From Bacteroidota bacterium (GTDB lineage: Bacteria > Bacteroidota > Bacteroidia > Cytophagales > Cyclobacteriaceae), in NCBI GenBank assembly GCA_018266055.1, contig JAFDYT010000005.1, forward strand, positions 1-64,000: a DNA stretch of 64,000 nt. Direction: 5' to 3'. Numbering within the stretch: position 1 is the stretch's first letter; each line of letters begins with the position of its first letter. Below the pieces are notes generated by a model that was not told the origin of the DNA, did no database searches, and saw only the letters and a list, made by a program, of their open reading frames with translations. This document shows, in pieces, positions 26,458-36,256 of the stretch. A program made the position numbers and the translations under genes.

Positions 26458-28056
26458 TTATTCAATGGTAATTCGTTTCAGATACCGGGCCCGGGGATCA
26501 ACGGACGGTAACGTCGAGCTTTCAATTTTCAACGGCTCACTCGTCAGTTGTACTTTCTGAGTTCCATTGCTTGTTTGAATTTCAAAAGGCAACGCCATCG
26601 GGATTTGCTTCGCCTGGATAGTCCATGATGTCAACCCGGTTTGTTTGATGGAGATCTCAATGAGGTTTGTAGTTCTCAAGTAGAAATCAAACAAAGGCTT
26701 CAGGTTTATATTCGATGCGCCGCTGAAAAGTTTCTCTACATCGTCGGTGGTCACAAAATTGTCGTACGTATAGGCTGGGTCTGTAGCCAGTTTTTTGAGC
26801 GTGACAAAAAAGACATCGTCGCCCACTACATAGCGAAGTGTGTTCATGAAGAGCGCGCCTTTAAAATAGATATCGCGGGTGTAGGTTTCTTGCGAATTCA
26901 CCTCTTCGCCCTGAACGATGGGCTTTTTGTTTTCAACGTATCTTTTGAAAAGCATCAATAGCGAGTCGTATCCTTTTTCTCCGGTAAGTTCGCGAAAGCA
27001 AAGGGCTTCCGCATACGTGGTTATTCCTTCCTGTATCCACATGTGCGCCCAGTCTTTGTTGGTCACTTTGTTTGCAAACCATTCGTGTGCGAATTCATGA
27101 AAGAGATTGTCGGAATAATATTGGCCCTTAAATATTTTGTAGTTGAAGGGATCGCCGTAGGTAATCATGGTTTGGTGTTCCATGCCGGGATTCGGTACTT
27201 GTGCAATGCCCAGCTTTTCTTTGATCCACGGATATTCGCCGAAATATTTTTCCAATATTCTTGTGTCGCGCTCACGGATGTTAAGTACCGATTGAGCCTT
27301 GTCTGCATTCTGCTTTAAGATATAATAGTCGATCGGTGCAGTTTTTCCTGAAATGGAATGATATGGCCTGCTAACCAGTTGGTAATCGCCGATGTTGAAA
27401 AGCACACAGTAATTGCTGATAGTGTAATTCGTTTTCCAATGAAAAATAGTTTTGTCTCCTTTGGTGGTTGTGTTTTGAAGAAGGCCAAAGGCTGCTACCG
27501 TCAACCCTTTAGGTACAGTCACAAAAAGATCGACGCCTTCGTTGGGCTCGTCGCTCGGATGATCCTTGCATGGAAAATAAACTTTGGCTCCATCGCTTTG
27601 ACAGTTGATTACCACCCACGGTTTTCCGTTGGCATCTTTGGTCCAGGTAAAGCCACCGTTCCACGGAGGTCTTGCCGCGATGGGAGGTTTTCCTCCATAT
27701 TCAATACGAACAAGATGTTTGCCCTCTTTAAAGGTTTTATGGTTAATAAATACCTTATCGTCTTTTCGGGTAAAAGACACGTTTTGTTTGTCAACGGTAA
27801 TCTTCTTTACCTCAAACCGGTCGATCAGATCAAAGAGAATAGTGTCGGTGGCATGCGCGAGTAGCAAGTTCGTTTCCACAAAACCGTCGATCCGCTGATT
27901 GGGAATGTCCACATTCAGCGAAAGCGTGTAGTGGCGAATGTCCATGTTTGCTTGCAAAGGGTTTAGTTTACCACCCGAATTCCATCGCTGAACATTCTGA
28001 CCGTTCACGCTCAGGCTGGTGAATAATGTGGCGAGAAGAATTAATGAATTGCGCAT
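26458..28056 (-). CDS. secreted M1-family metallopeptidase
   Basis: The 532-residue product has a signal peptide (to about 19), the M1 beta-sandwich domain, a GMEHQ motif (291-295) in the place of GAMEN, zinc site HEFAH (320-324) with the third ligand Glu343 in IQEGITTYAE, and a helical C-terminal part shorter than in full-size aminopeptidase N. It probably trims peptides in the periplasm or at the surface. It converges on the broken M1 gene with a 2-nt gap; the two are distant paralogues rather than a recent tandem copy. Confidence 0.88.
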   Translation of the reverse strand: MRNSLILLATLFTSLSVNGQNVQRWNSGGKLNPLQANMDIRHYTLSLNVDIPNQRIDGFVETNLLLAHATDTILFDLIDRFEVKKITVDKQNVSFTRKDDKVFINHKTFKEGKHLVRIEYGGKPPIAARPPWNGGFTWTKDANGKPWVVINCQSDGAKVYFPCKDHPSDEPNEGVDLFVTVPKGLTVAAFGLLQNTTTKGDKTIFHWKTNYTISNYCVLFNIGDYQLVSRPYHSISGKTAPIDYYILKQNADKAQSVLNIRERDTRILEKYFGEYPWIKEKLGIAQVPNPGMEHQTMITYGDPFNYKIFKGQYYSDNLFHEFAHEWFANKVTNKDWAHMWIQEGITTYAEALCFRELTGEKGYDSLLMLFKRYVENKKPIVQGEEVNSQETYTRDIYFKGALFMNTLRYVVGDDVFFVTLKKLATDPAYTYDNFVTTDDVEKLFSGASNINLKPLFDFYLRTTNLIEISIKQTGLTSWTIQAKQIPMALPFEIQTSNGTQKVQLTSEPLKIESSTLPSVDPRARYLKRITIE

Positions 28057-28104
28057 AATTAATTATTAAGTGGAGGTCGGAATTATTTGGTCGATAACAA
28101 AGTA

Positions 28105-28136
28105 TTGAGGTGATAAGCTTTAATGATTTAAATTTA
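28105..28136 (+). promoter_or_regulatory. possible Bacteroidota-type promoter for the apbE operon
   Basis: TTG at 28105-28107 is followed 21 nt later by TAAATTTA (28129-28136), close to the Bacteroidota -33/-7 pattern (TTTG, about 19-21 nt, TAnnTTTG). The start codon is 28 nt downstream. The match is imperfect. Confidence 0.35.
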
Positions 28137-28163
28137 GGATAATTCGAGAATAAACAACACGGA

Positions 28164-29174
28164 ATGTTGTGCCGCTTATCCTTTTTACTGCTTTTAGTTT
28201 TGGCGTCAGGTCAGGCCAATGCGCAACTACGGCGGTTCAGTTTTCAGGAAAATAAAATGGGTGGACCTTTCGCGATTGTGTTGTATGGCGAAGACTCGGT
28301 CCGTGCCGTAAAGCTCTCGCAAAAATGTTTCGCGCTGGTAGACTCTTTGGTTGAAATCTACAGCGACTATTTGCCGGAAAGTGAATTGAACCGTTTATGC
28401 CGCTCGGCCGGAAGCGATGCTCCATTCAAATGCTCGGCGGCGCTTTTTGATATGCTTCTGTTATCGCGCGAAGCCTTTGAAAAAAGTAGAGGCTCGTTCG
28501 ACATCACGCTCGGGCCCCTGACACATCTGTGGAGGGAGTACCGCAAAGCGAAAAAATTTCCTGACTCTATTGTGGTTAAAGAAAAACTGAGCTTGACCGG
28601 TTTTGGAAAATTGAGAATCGATACGATCAATCAAACGGCATTATTGATTCAAAAAGGAATGCAATTGGATTTGGGTGGAATCGCGCAAGGATACATCGCA
28701 CAAAAAACCATCGATTTGCTGAGCCGCAATGGAATAGCAAATGCGCTAGTAGACGTTAGTGGTGATGTGGTCTGCACAGGAAACCCTCCCGGAAAGAAAG
28801 GATGGACTATTGCGGTCAGCATTCCTAAAAGTGAACGTGCATTGCTTTCTCGTCAGTTGCTTTTGTCGAATAGGGCAGTGACTACATCCGGAGATATTCG
28901 TCAGTTTATTGAACGCGATGGAAAAAGATATTCACACCTGATTGACCCCACTACAGGCTACGGACTTACCGCGCAACGAAATGTCACAGTAATAGCCCGT
29001 GACGGAACTACAGCCGATTGGCTTACCAAGGCATGCAGCATCCTTCCCCAAAAACAAGCGATGCGATTAGCGCAACAGATGAATGCAGGATTACTTATTG
29101 TAGAAGCAAAAAAAAGTAAGGTGGTTATGTATTCGTCAAAGAATTTTAAACAATTTTGGAAAACATCGAAATGA
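28164..29174 (+). CDS. apbE: FAD:protein FMN transferase (ApbE family)
   Basis: The 336-residue exported protein (signal peptide to about 20) carries the ApbE signatures FDITLGPL (112-119), LDLGGIAQGYI (168-178), VSGDVVCTG (198-206) and the HLIDPTTG metal/flavin site (258-265). ApbE enzymes attach FMN covalently to Thr/Ser of flavoproteins such as Rnf, Nqr and fumarate-reductase-type proteins, using FAD and Mg2+. Its stop overlaps the next gene's ATG by 4 nt. No obvious flavoprotein acceptor is encoded nearby. Confidence 0.9.
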   Translation: MLCRLSFLLLLVLASGQANAQLRRFSFQENKMGGPFAIVLYGEDSVRAVKLSQKCFALVDSLVEIYSDYLPESELNRLCRSAGSDAPFKCSAALFDMLLLSREAFEKSRGSFDITLGPLTHLWREYRKAKKFPDSIVVKEKLSLTGFGKLRIDTINQTALLIQKGMQLDLGGIAQGYIAQKTIDLLSRNGIANALVDVSGDVVCTGNPPGKKGWTIAVSIPKSERALLSRQLLLSNRAVTTSGDIRQFIERDGKRYSHLIDPTTGYGLTAQRNVTVIARDGTTADWLTKACSILPQKQAMRLAQQMNAGLLIVEAKKSKVVMYSSKNFKQFWKTSK

Positions 29175-30133
29175 AAAAAAGATTCGCTTCCGTCTTCCTT
29201 CTACTGCTGAGCGTTGGAATATCCTTTTCTCAAAAAAAGCCTTCTGGTTTTGAGAGCTATGAGCAGACGATTCCCGGTTCGTCTCAGCGCTTTAAAATGA
29301 TGCCGATCCCGGCGGGAAGTTTTACGATGGGTAGTGCTGCCACCGAGCGAGGAAGAAATGCAGACGAAGGACCGCAAAAGAAAATTACGCTTTCGGCATT
29401 TTGGATGAGCGCTTGCGAAGTAACACGCGATGCGTTTGACTTGTTTTATAATGATCAGACGGTCAGCCAGAATAATAATGCCGATGCCGTGACCAGACCA
29501 AGTGCACAATATGTGGACCTCACCTGGGGCATGGGCAAAGAAGGAGGATACCCTGTGAACAGCATGTCGCAGATGGCTGCGTTGATGTATTGCCGTTGGC
29601 TCTATACGAAAACAGGAATTTTTTATCGATTACCCACAGAGGCCGAATGGGAGTATGCGTGTCGCGCCGGAAGCACCACCACGTATTATTTTGGAAACGA
29701 CGCCGCACAGCTTTCTAAGTACGCATGGTTTGAAAGCAACAGCGATAATAAATTTCACAAGGTGGGGGAAAAGCTTCCCAACGCGTGGGGCCTTTACGAC
29801 ATGCTGGGTAATGTGAGCGAATGGACGCTGGATCACTACAATGAAAAAATGCTGGAACAACTTACGGCTACAAGTGACCCGATTGCGCCTGTGGTGGCCA
29901 GTAAGTATCCGAAGGTATTGAAAGGTGGAGGATACGGTGATGATGCCTCACACCTGCGCGTTGCCATAAGGATAAAATCAGACCCATCGTGGAATAAGCG
30001 CGACCCGCAAATTCCTAAAAGCAAATGGTGGCTTACCGAAGGGGCGCAGGTGGGCTTCCGTATTGTAAGGCCTTTAACTCAACCCACACCGGAAGAGGCA
30101 AATGCCTTTTACAAAAAGTATATCGGCAAGTAA
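29171..30133 (+). CDS. SUMF1/FGE-fold protein lacking catalytic cysteines
   Basis: The start at 29171 (ATGA overlap with apbE) yields a signal peptide MKKRFASVFLLLLSVG and 320 residues. The formylglycine-generating-enzyme-like fold is clear: PAGSFTMGS, KITLSAFWMSACEVTRDAF, YRLPTEAEWEYACRAG, GLYDMLGNVSEWT and VGFRIVRP. In true FGEs the NVWEWC segment and a downstream CR motif carry the active cysteines. Here they read NVSEWT and SHLR, so sulfatase activation is unlikely; other members of the fold bind ligands or act as structural subunits. It is in an operon with apbE and a Gfo/Idh/MocA gene. Confidence 0.85.
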   Translation: MKKRFASVFLLLLSVGISFSQKKPSGFESYEQTIPGSSQRFKMMPIPAGSFTMGSAATERGRNADEGPQKKITLSAFWMSACEVTRDAFDLFYNDQTVSQNNNADAVTRPSAQYVDLTWGMGKEGGYPVNSMSQMAALMYCRWLYTKTGIFYRLPTEAEWEYACRAGSTTTYYFGNDAAQLSKYAWFESNSDNKFHKVGEKLPNAWGLYDMLGNVSEWTLDHYNEKMLEQLTATSDPIAPVVASKYPKVLKGGGYGDDASHLRVAIRIKSDPSWNKRDPQIPKSKWWLTEGAQVGFRIVRPLTQPTPEEANAFYKKYIGK

Positions 30134-30223
30134 TACCCATGAGCGACTTCTATTCAGCCGCTCGTTGAATACCCTGAGTTTTGTCCGCATTTTTCTTTAT
30201 TTTACAGTATTAATAATTCTACT

Positions 30224-31570
30224 ATGAAAACATTATCCGACGGAAATAACACCTCGCGAAGAGAGTTTGTAAAACAGACCAGTTTGCTTACCGGCGGACT
30301 CATCGCCGCACCATTTTTAGCTGAAGCAAATTTTTTTAACAGCGTGGATGACACGATAAAAATAGCGCTCATTGGCTGCGGAGGTCGCGGCACCGGAGCG
30401 GCAGCCCAGGCCCTTAGCACAAAACAAAATGTGAAACTAGTTGCGATGTGCGATGCGTTTCGTGATAACCTCGACAATTGTTACAATGCATTGAATGCCG
30501 ACGACTGGTCGGATATTACAGGGAAAGCCGAAAGCCTGAAGAGAAAGATCAACGTGCCTGAAGAAAATAAATTCGTGGGCTTTGAGGGATACAAAAAAGC
30601 AATTGCGTTGGCCGATGTGGTGATTCTCACGACGCCTCCCGGCTTTAGGCCAATCCATTTTGAGGAAGCAGTCAATCAGGGAAAGCACATATTCATGGAA
30701 AAGCCGGTTGCGACAGATCCTGTCGGCATACAAAGAGTATTGGCGAGTGCAGCTATTGCAAAGCAAAAGAAATTAAATGTAGTGGTTGGTCTTCAACGTC
30801 ATTATCAAAACTCCTATCGCGAATTGTTCAAGCGAAAAGAGTTGATTGGAGATATTACTTCTGCACAAGCGTGGTGGAACAACGATGGCGTATGGGTGCG
30901 TGCCCGTAAAGCCGGACAAACCGAAATGGAATACCAGATGCGCAACTGGTATTATTTTGTGTGGCTCTGCGGAGATCATATCACCGAGCAGCACATTCAC
31001 AACCTTGATGTGATTAATTGGTTTAAAGGCGGATATCCGGTGAAGGCCCAAGGCATGGGCGGCCGTGAAGTGCGTAAAGGAAAAGACCACGGGGAAATTT
31101 TTGATCATCATTACGTTGAATTTGAATATGCCGATGGAAGCATTCTCAATAGTCAGTGCAGGCATATTCCCGGAACGATGAGCCGAGTCGATGAATTACT
31201 GGTCGGAACAAAAGGAAAGATTCGCAGCGGAAAAGCAGACATTGTGGACGGAAAAGGAAAAGCACTTTATCAGTACGATAAAAAATCAGAAAACGATCCG
31301 TATCAAACCGAGCACGACGAATTGTTTGAGGCCATTGCCAAAGGCGAGTACAAATTTGCAGATGCTGAAAACGGAGCGAAGAGTACGATGACTTCTATTT
31401 TGGGAAGAATGGCCACCTACAGTGGACAAGTTATAGAATGGGACAAGGCCATCAATTCAAGTTTGAATTTGCAGCCCAAGATATACGACTTCTATGCTAC
31501 TCCGCCCACGACACCAAACGCTGACGGATTTTATCCAGTAGCAATACCAGGCGTAACTAAGTTTAGTTAG
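30224..31570 (+). CDS. Gfo/Idh/MocA-family oxidoreductase with Tat-type leader
   Basis: The 448-residue protein starts with a twin-arginine-like leader (NTSRREFVKQTSLLTGG). A Rossmann fold follows with GCGGRGTG (about 50-57) and the family motif GKHIFMEKPVATDP with the conserved EKP lysine. The C-terminal alpha/beta substrate domain includes a CGDHITEQHIHNLDVINW segment. Exported members of this family oxidise or rearrange sugars with tightly bound NAD(P). It lies 90 nt after the SUMF1-like gene and probably belongs to the same operon. The sugar is unknown. Confidence 0.88.
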   Translation: MKTLSDGNNTSRREFVKQTSLLTGGLIAAPFLAEANFFNSVDDTIKIALIGCGGRGTGAAAQALSTKQNVKLVAMCDAFRDNLDNCYNALNADDWSDITGKAESLKRKINVPEENKFVGFEGYKKAIALADVVILTTPPGFRPIHFEEAVNQGKHIFMEKPVATDPVGIQRVLASAAIAKQKKLNVVVGLQRHYQNSYRELFKRKELIGDITSAQAWWNNDGVWVRARKAGQTEMEYQMRNWYYFVWLCGDHITEQHIHNLDVINWFKGGYPVKAQGMGGREVRKGKDHGEIFDHHYVEFEYADGSILNSQCRHIPGTMSRVDELLVGTKGKIRSGKADIVDGKGKALYQYDKKSENDPYQTEHDELFEAIAKGEYKFADAENGAKSTMTSILGRMATYSGQVIEWDKAINSSLNLQPKIYDFYATPPTTPNADGFYPVAIPGVTKFS

Positions 31571-31618
31571 AGCGTAGAAAGCTCTTCGTGCAGGCTTTGC
31601 TAGCAGTAGCGCAATGAA

Positions 31619-32758
31619 TTAAGCTTTTAATACGCTCAATTCGCTAACCATTCCGTTTGCTGCTTCTGCTTTCAGGTTAGGTAGTGTTACTTTTACAGTG
31701 GTACCTGCGATACCGTCTGAGAAAATTTCTATTTTCCCCTGCATTAAGTCGCAGACTCTTTTCACAATATAAAGTCCCAATCCATTTCCGGTTGACACTG
31801 TTGTGCCTTTAAAGAATGGATCTGTAACTTCCGGAATAAATTTTGGATCAATACCGATGCCGTTGTCGCTAACAATAATTTCCATTGAGTCGGTTTCCTT
31901 CTTAATCACTGAGTTCACTTCAATCCATTTTTCGGGTTCATGAGGCTTCACAAAGTGAATAGAGTTTTCAATAACTTGGTCTAGGATTATTTCGATTAAA
32001 CTCACTTCAAAATTAAAATCTGAACTTGAACTAATATTGAGCCTTACCTTTATGCCTTTGCCATGGAGTTGATCTTGCCACTTAGATAGAATGGCTTCAA
32101 TAATTTTTGTAAGATTGGTAGAATAGTTTTTGTTCACAAAATCATAACCCAAATCGCTTAGTGCTCTGATTTTGTCAATGGTTTTTTCCAGACGAGAAAT
32201 TACTTCTTCGATTTTATGAATATAAATTTTGGATTCACCAGTGACCTCGTCGCGGAGAAGGTTCAATAAACCAAGCTGACTAGTGATAGGCGCTTTTAAA
32301 TCGTGCGAAGCGCGGTACAAAAAGATCTGAAGTTCGTTGACAGACCGCGATAGCCTCAGGACAAGCTCTTTGTTTTTCTTGGTCAGCTCATAGTGGTCAA
32401 TAGCTTTGAGGAGTATGCCCATTACCTCTTCTTTTTTCCACGGCTTGCTCAGGTAATAAAATATCTTCCCTTTATTGACGGCGTTAATAGTAGCTTGGAT
32501 GTCGGAGTATCCGGTAAGCAATATTCTGACGGCGTCTTTCTGGATTTTCATAGCTTCTTCTAAAAGCTCAACGCCAGTCATTTCAGGCATTCGCTGATCT
32601 ACAACAATGATCTGAAATTCTTCATTTCGAATCAGCTCCAACCCCTTCAACGGGGATGACTCGACCGTTACGTGAAACTCATTTCTGAAAGTGAGTTTCA
32701 AAACGTTAAGGTTATCTACTTCGTCGTCAACATAAAGGATTTTGTACTTTGAGGCCAT
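31619..32758 (-). CDS. REC-histidine kinase hybrid (response regulator with HK output)
   Basis: The 379-residue soluble protein has a receiver domain (5-122) with phospho-acceptor Asp54 in IVVDQRMPEMTG and Lys105 in LSKPW, then a HisKA helix with His152 in RASHDLKAP, and an HATPase domain (about 235-365: NSIHF, DNGIGID, GNGLGLYIV). The order REC-HK suggests it receives a phosphoryl group or signal at REC and passes it on from its own kinase. Its REC is strikingly similar to the stand-alone REC at 37283. It lacks membrane segments and is probably partnered with the membrane kinase upstream. Confidence 0.9.
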   Translation of the reverse strand: MASKYKILYVDDEVDNLNVLKLTFRNEFHVTVESSPLKGLELIRNEEFQIIVVDQRMPEMTGVELLEEAMKIQKDAVRILLTGYSDIQATINAVNKGKIFYYLSKPWKKEEVMGILLKAIDHYELTKKNKELVLRLSRSVNELQIFLYRASHDLKAPITSQLGLLNLLRDEVTGESKIYIHKIEEVISRLEKTIDKIRALSDLGYDFVNKNYSTNLTKIIEAILSKWQDQLHGKGIKVRLNISSSSDFNFEVSLIEIILDQVIENSIHFVKPHEPEKWIEVNSVIKKETDSMEIIVSDNGIGIDPKFIPEVTDPFFKGTTVSTGNGLGLYIVKRVCDLMQGKIEIFSDGIAGTTVKVTLPNLKAEAANGMVSELSVLKA

Positions 32759-32812
32759 GGTTAATTCAGGTTTAAATGGTTTCTAATTAATAAAGAAAGA
32801 AGAGTATTTTTA

Positions 32813-32826
32813 TTGATCTTGATCAA
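32813..32826 (-). promoter_or_regulatory. perfect FNR/CRP-type half-site palindrome
   Basis: TTGATCTTGATCAA matches the Fnr consensus TTGAT-N4-ATCAA exactly, within a larger palindrome ATTGATC-TT-GATCAAT (32812-32827). It lies 55 nt upstream of the REC-HK start, a reasonable activator position. Oxygen-responsive or Crp/Fnr-family control is inferred from the motif alone. Confidence 0.45.
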
Positions 32827-32853
32827 TTAATATAAATTGACTTTTTATGTAAA

Positions 32854-33951
32854 TCACCAAATTTGAATTGGTTCGCCTTTTGGCAGGCTTATGGTAAATT
32901 CGGTTCCTTGGTCTTCTGAACTTGTAAAATCAATCTTGCCATTGTGTTTCTCTAAGATTGAATGGCAGATTGAAAGGCCTAAGCCAGTACCGAAGCCAAC
33001 ATCCTTGGTAGTGAAAAAGGGCTCAAATATTCGTTCTTGTACATTTTTTGGAATCCCACTGCCGTTGTCTTTTATTTTTATGATTACCTCTGTTTCACGA
33101 TCAGAAGTTTCTATCAGGATAGCCTTCTCTCGATTGGTCTTCAATAGGGCGTAAATTGAATTGTCAAGCATGTTAATAAGTACCTGACATATTTGTGACG
33201 AATTGCCATAAGCGCCTGACCGATGCATAAAATTTCTCTTCACCTTAATGCTGTTTTCGATCAGTTTGCTCCCCACCAGAATAATGGCATTTTCGGCGCA
33301 CTCCTTTACGTCCATCCGTCCGGAGGCATCAATGGTTTCAACCGGACTTGAAAATGTTTTCAGACTCTTTATTATGGTAGCGGTGCGCGATACACCATTA
33401 TTAATACTCTTCATAAGTTCTTTCAAATCTTCCTTTACCGCTTCCAACGTTTCTCCGGTCAGCTCTTTTTTATCCAGAATTTCATTTTGTAAAATTTCAA
33501 GTGCCTGAACTCCTCCGGAAATAAAATTGATGGGGTTATTGATCTCATGAGCTATGCCCGCAGTGAGCTGACCAAGAGAGGCCATTTTCTCTGATTCTAT
33601 TAGTTGCAGGTGCGCATTCTGCAGATTTTTTTTGGCGACCAATAGTTCATTGTTACAGCGCAGAAAGTTATTCCGGCTGTCATTAAGTTCATTCGTAAGT
33701 CTTAATAGTTGGTCGCGATTGAGCTTTTCTGTATTTAATGATTCGGCTAGCTGATCTTTTTGCGATTTCACTAAAGCTTCGAGTGCTTTTTTTTCTTTGT
33801 TCTGGCTTTTCGAACGCCAATTCAGAACCCCAAGCGTGAGAGAGGCGAGTGCCAGGACATAAAAAAAGAGAGCCCAACTACCTCCAAAATACGATTCGGT
33901 AGAGAGATTTTCGGATTGCAACAATAAGACGATTAGTAGTTGTAGTTCCAT
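32854..33951 (-). CDS. membrane-bound histidine kinase
   Basis: The 365-residue protein has one clear N-terminal membrane helix (about 26-45), a coiled coil (48-115), a HisKA domain with His in LTAGIAHEINNPINF (about 134) and an HATPase domain with NMLDNSIYAL, DNGSGIP and TGLGLSIC. There is no periplasmic sensor domain of any size, so the signal may come through the membrane or from partners. It lies upstream of the REC-HK gene on the same strand with 95 nt between, and downstream of the T9SS surface protein gene, with which it may be co-expressed. Confidence 0.9.
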   Translation of the reverse strand: MELQLLIVLLLQSENLSTESYFGGSWALFFYVLALASLTLGVLNWRSKSQNKEKKALEALVKSQKDQLAESLNTEKLNRDQLLRLTNELNDSRNNFLRCNNELLVAKKNLQNAHLQLIESEKMASLGQLTAGIAHEINNPINFISGGVQALEILQNEILDKKELTGETLEAVKEDLKELMKSINNGVSRTATIIKSLKTFSSPVETIDASGRMDVKECAENAIILVGSKLIENSIKVKRNFMHRSGAYGNSSQICQVLINMLDNSIYALLKTNREKAILIETSDRETEVIIKIKDNGSGIPKNVQERIFEPFFTTKDVGFGTGLGLSICHSILEKHNGKIDFTSSEDQGTEFTISLPKGEPIQIW

Positions 33952-33983
33952 GGTTAAGATTGGTTAGGTTGGTGAATACTGAT

Positions 33984-36125
33984 TCATCGAATGAAAATCC
34001 GTGATTTCACTCCATCAAGACTTACAATGTAAAGGCCTGAAGTAAGGTGTTGCAGATTGAGTGCCCCACGAAAGCTGCCACTCTCATCGGTTGTTATCAC
34101 TTGGCTTAAAACCAAGTTTCCTTTTAGGTCGGCCACCTGAATTTCCTTTTCGACATTAGGTGTCAATCCATTTAAATCCAGATTGACGGCGTTGCCTTCA
34201 TTTATTGGATTAGGATAAATCTTTATTGGCGTTATCGAAGAAATCTCAGCAACAATGGTCTTTATAATTGTAGCTTTTAGGTCAGTGGCCACCTGCTCCA
34301 ACCGATAGTAGTTTAATCCTTTGGCCGGACTGAAATCAGTCATCGAATAATTGTGGGCCTTGTTGGTTGTGCCTTGACCGTCCATTGAACCTACAAGATG
34401 AAAATCTACACCGTTGGACGACCGGAATACATTAAACTGTAAACTGTTGAGCTCCGATAGTGTTTGCCATTCCAGATTCACCACGTCACCATTGACTTTG
34501 GCAGAAAACGACACGAGTTCCACAGGAAGGTAAGAACCAACAGGTTCCACCGACGACATATAAAAATTGTTGGCAAGATTGGCGGCAGTAAGTGCTGTAC
34601 GCTGCACCATGGGGAAGGAGTTAGTTCCTGAGTTAGTGCCAGCACTTCCCACCACAGAGGCGGCAAGACTTAATCTTAAATCATTTACGTTGGCCACCAC
34701 GCCAAAGCCTGTGCCTCCGGCGGTGATATTATAATTTCCTGCGGTTGCAGAGGAGTTAACTTGCCAGTAGCCCTGGTGTTCCCTCACAATTGGGCCGCCC
34801 GTGTCCGGAATATTGACTATCGTAGTATTTGTTGCCGTAGTGGCTTTAACAAAGATGACCGCATTGGTAACGGATACGGCAGGAGAAGAGAGGTAGAATG
34901 GTCTGAAATCAGTGCTGGTACCTACCGGAAACAAGCCGTTGGTTGACCCATTGGCAATGGTAATGCCATCCTGAAATATTCTTTTAAAAAAGCCGTTGTA
35001 GACCCACCCTGCCCCCGAAGACCCGCTGTGATTGAGCGAATTGGCTGTTGTTGTATTTATCCCTAACTGAAGTAGATTACCCCCCAGGTCAATATTTCCC
35101 TGAAGCATCGAAAGTTGATTTTGGACATAGACGTCGTGGAATAAAGTGATTGCTGGAGATACACCTACAGGGTTATTGATGGTGAGGTTATAAAAGTATG
35201 TGCCAAAGGCAGCTCCTGAGTTAATAATATTTTGTTGCTGGGAACCACCAAACCCATCAAAGGTCACTGTAGTACCAGAAATACCTGTAAGAATTGCCGA
35301 ACTCGAATTATTCCAATTACCTCCAACCACGAGGTTAAAACCTCCAAGACTAAAAACACTGTTGTTTTGAATTGATACAGTACCTTTTACCGTAGTAGCT
35401 GCAGATAAGGTCTTCGTCATACCACCCGCTCCAGACAAGGTTAGGTTATAATAACTATCTGAAGGAGTCTTGATTGTTTGGTTCACAGTGGCACTATAAT
35501 AATTGACGGTATTGCCGGAAAAAGTTGCGAAGAGGGATTCTGTTATGGATGCCCCACCAAAATTCAAAGTCGAATTGTTGCGGTTATTCCACCAACCTCC
35601 TCCAATCATTGATTCAGTGATTGTTGCAGTCCCGTTGTTATCCGTTATTCCGATCCCAATGTTTCGTGCAGAGAATATGCCAGCGGCTCCAATGTTCATA
35701 TTCCCGGCGATTACAAATGCGGTTAAGTCGGTTGTATTCGTCATGGTCATAGTACCATTTACAGTGATAAGGTTGTTGGGTTGCAGCAGGTAAGAAAAAG
35801 CTCCAGCCATGTCCCGTAGGGTACCACCTGCAGATACAGTTAGATTCTGGTACTGAAAAGGCGTACTGGCCAAGTCCCAGGTAACAACATTTGGACTTTG
35901 GATAGTTACCGTTTGGTCGCCCGATACTTGCCCGGGGTATTTGGTGGCAGCGACCCAGGCAGAACCGTTATAATATTGCCAGGTGGCGATGGCTGACCAG
36001 TTGCCGGTGGCGACGGAACGATAGTCGCCGGTTACTTGTGCGGTGGCGGTTACGCCAAGACAGCAAAACAATGCTATCCTAAAAACTTTTGCGAAGAAGC
36101 TTTGGCTTGAATAGGTGGTTAACAT
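33984..36125 (-). CDS. T9SS-exported beta-rich surface protein
   Basis: The ATG at 36125 starts a signal peptide (FRIALFCCLGVTATAQ); the upstream GTG at 36152 is less likely. The protein of 713 residues consists of beta-strand-rich, Gly/Asn/Thr-rich sequence (a G8/beta-helix-like stretch starting at GNWSAIATWQYYNGSAW), an FN3-like module near 560-640 (VELVSFSAKVNGDVVNLEWQ) and a type A C-terminal sorting domain (IKIYPNPINEGNAVNLDL ... SGLYIVSLDG). It is exported by T9SS and attached to the surface. Location among kinases suggests a signalling-linked surface structure, for instance a gliding adhesin (inference). Confidence 0.82.
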   Translation of the reverse strand: MLTTYSSQSFFAKVFRIALFCCLGVTATAQVTGDYRSVATGNWSAIATWQYYNGSAWVAATKYPGQVSGDQTVTIQSPNVVTWDLASTPFQYQNLTVSAGGTLRDMAGAFSYLLQPNNLITVNGTMTMTNTTDLTAFVIAGNMNIGAAGIFSARNIGIGITDNNGTATITESMIGGGWWNNRNNSTLNFGGASITESLFATFSGNTVNYYSATVNQTIKTPSDSYYNLTLSGAGGMTKTLSAATTVKGTVSIQNNSVFSLGGFNLVVGGNWNNSSSAILTGISGTTVTFDGFGGSQQQNIINSGAAFGTYFYNLTINNPVGVSPAITLFHDVYVQNQLSMLQGNIDLGGNLLQLGINTTTANSLNHSGSSGAGWVYNGFFKRIFQDGITIANGSTNGLFPVGTSTDFRPFYLSSPAVSVTNAVIFVKATTATNTTIVNIPDTGGPIVREHQGYWQVNSSATAGNYNITAGGTGFGVVANVNDLRLSLAASVVGSAGTNSGTNSFPMVQRTALTAANLANNFYMSSVEPVGSYLPVELVSFSAKVNGDVVNLEWQTLSELNSLQFNVFRSSNGVDFHLVGSMDGQGTTNKAHNYSMTDFSPAKGLNYYRLEQVATDLKATIIKTIVAEISSITPIKIYPNPINEGNAVNLDLNGLTPNVEKEIQVADLKGNLVLSQVITTDESGSFRGALNLQHLTSGLYIVSLDGVKSRIFIR

Positions 36126-36256
36126 ACAATTTACTTTTAGGTTTTGAGCCACCTAAAAGACAAATGCTGTACCAGTAAAAATGATAGGGAACATCACCTG
36201 TGAAACCGCGTTTTAAGCTTAAAAACGCAGATTTTTTTTTCATCCAAAAAACACTG

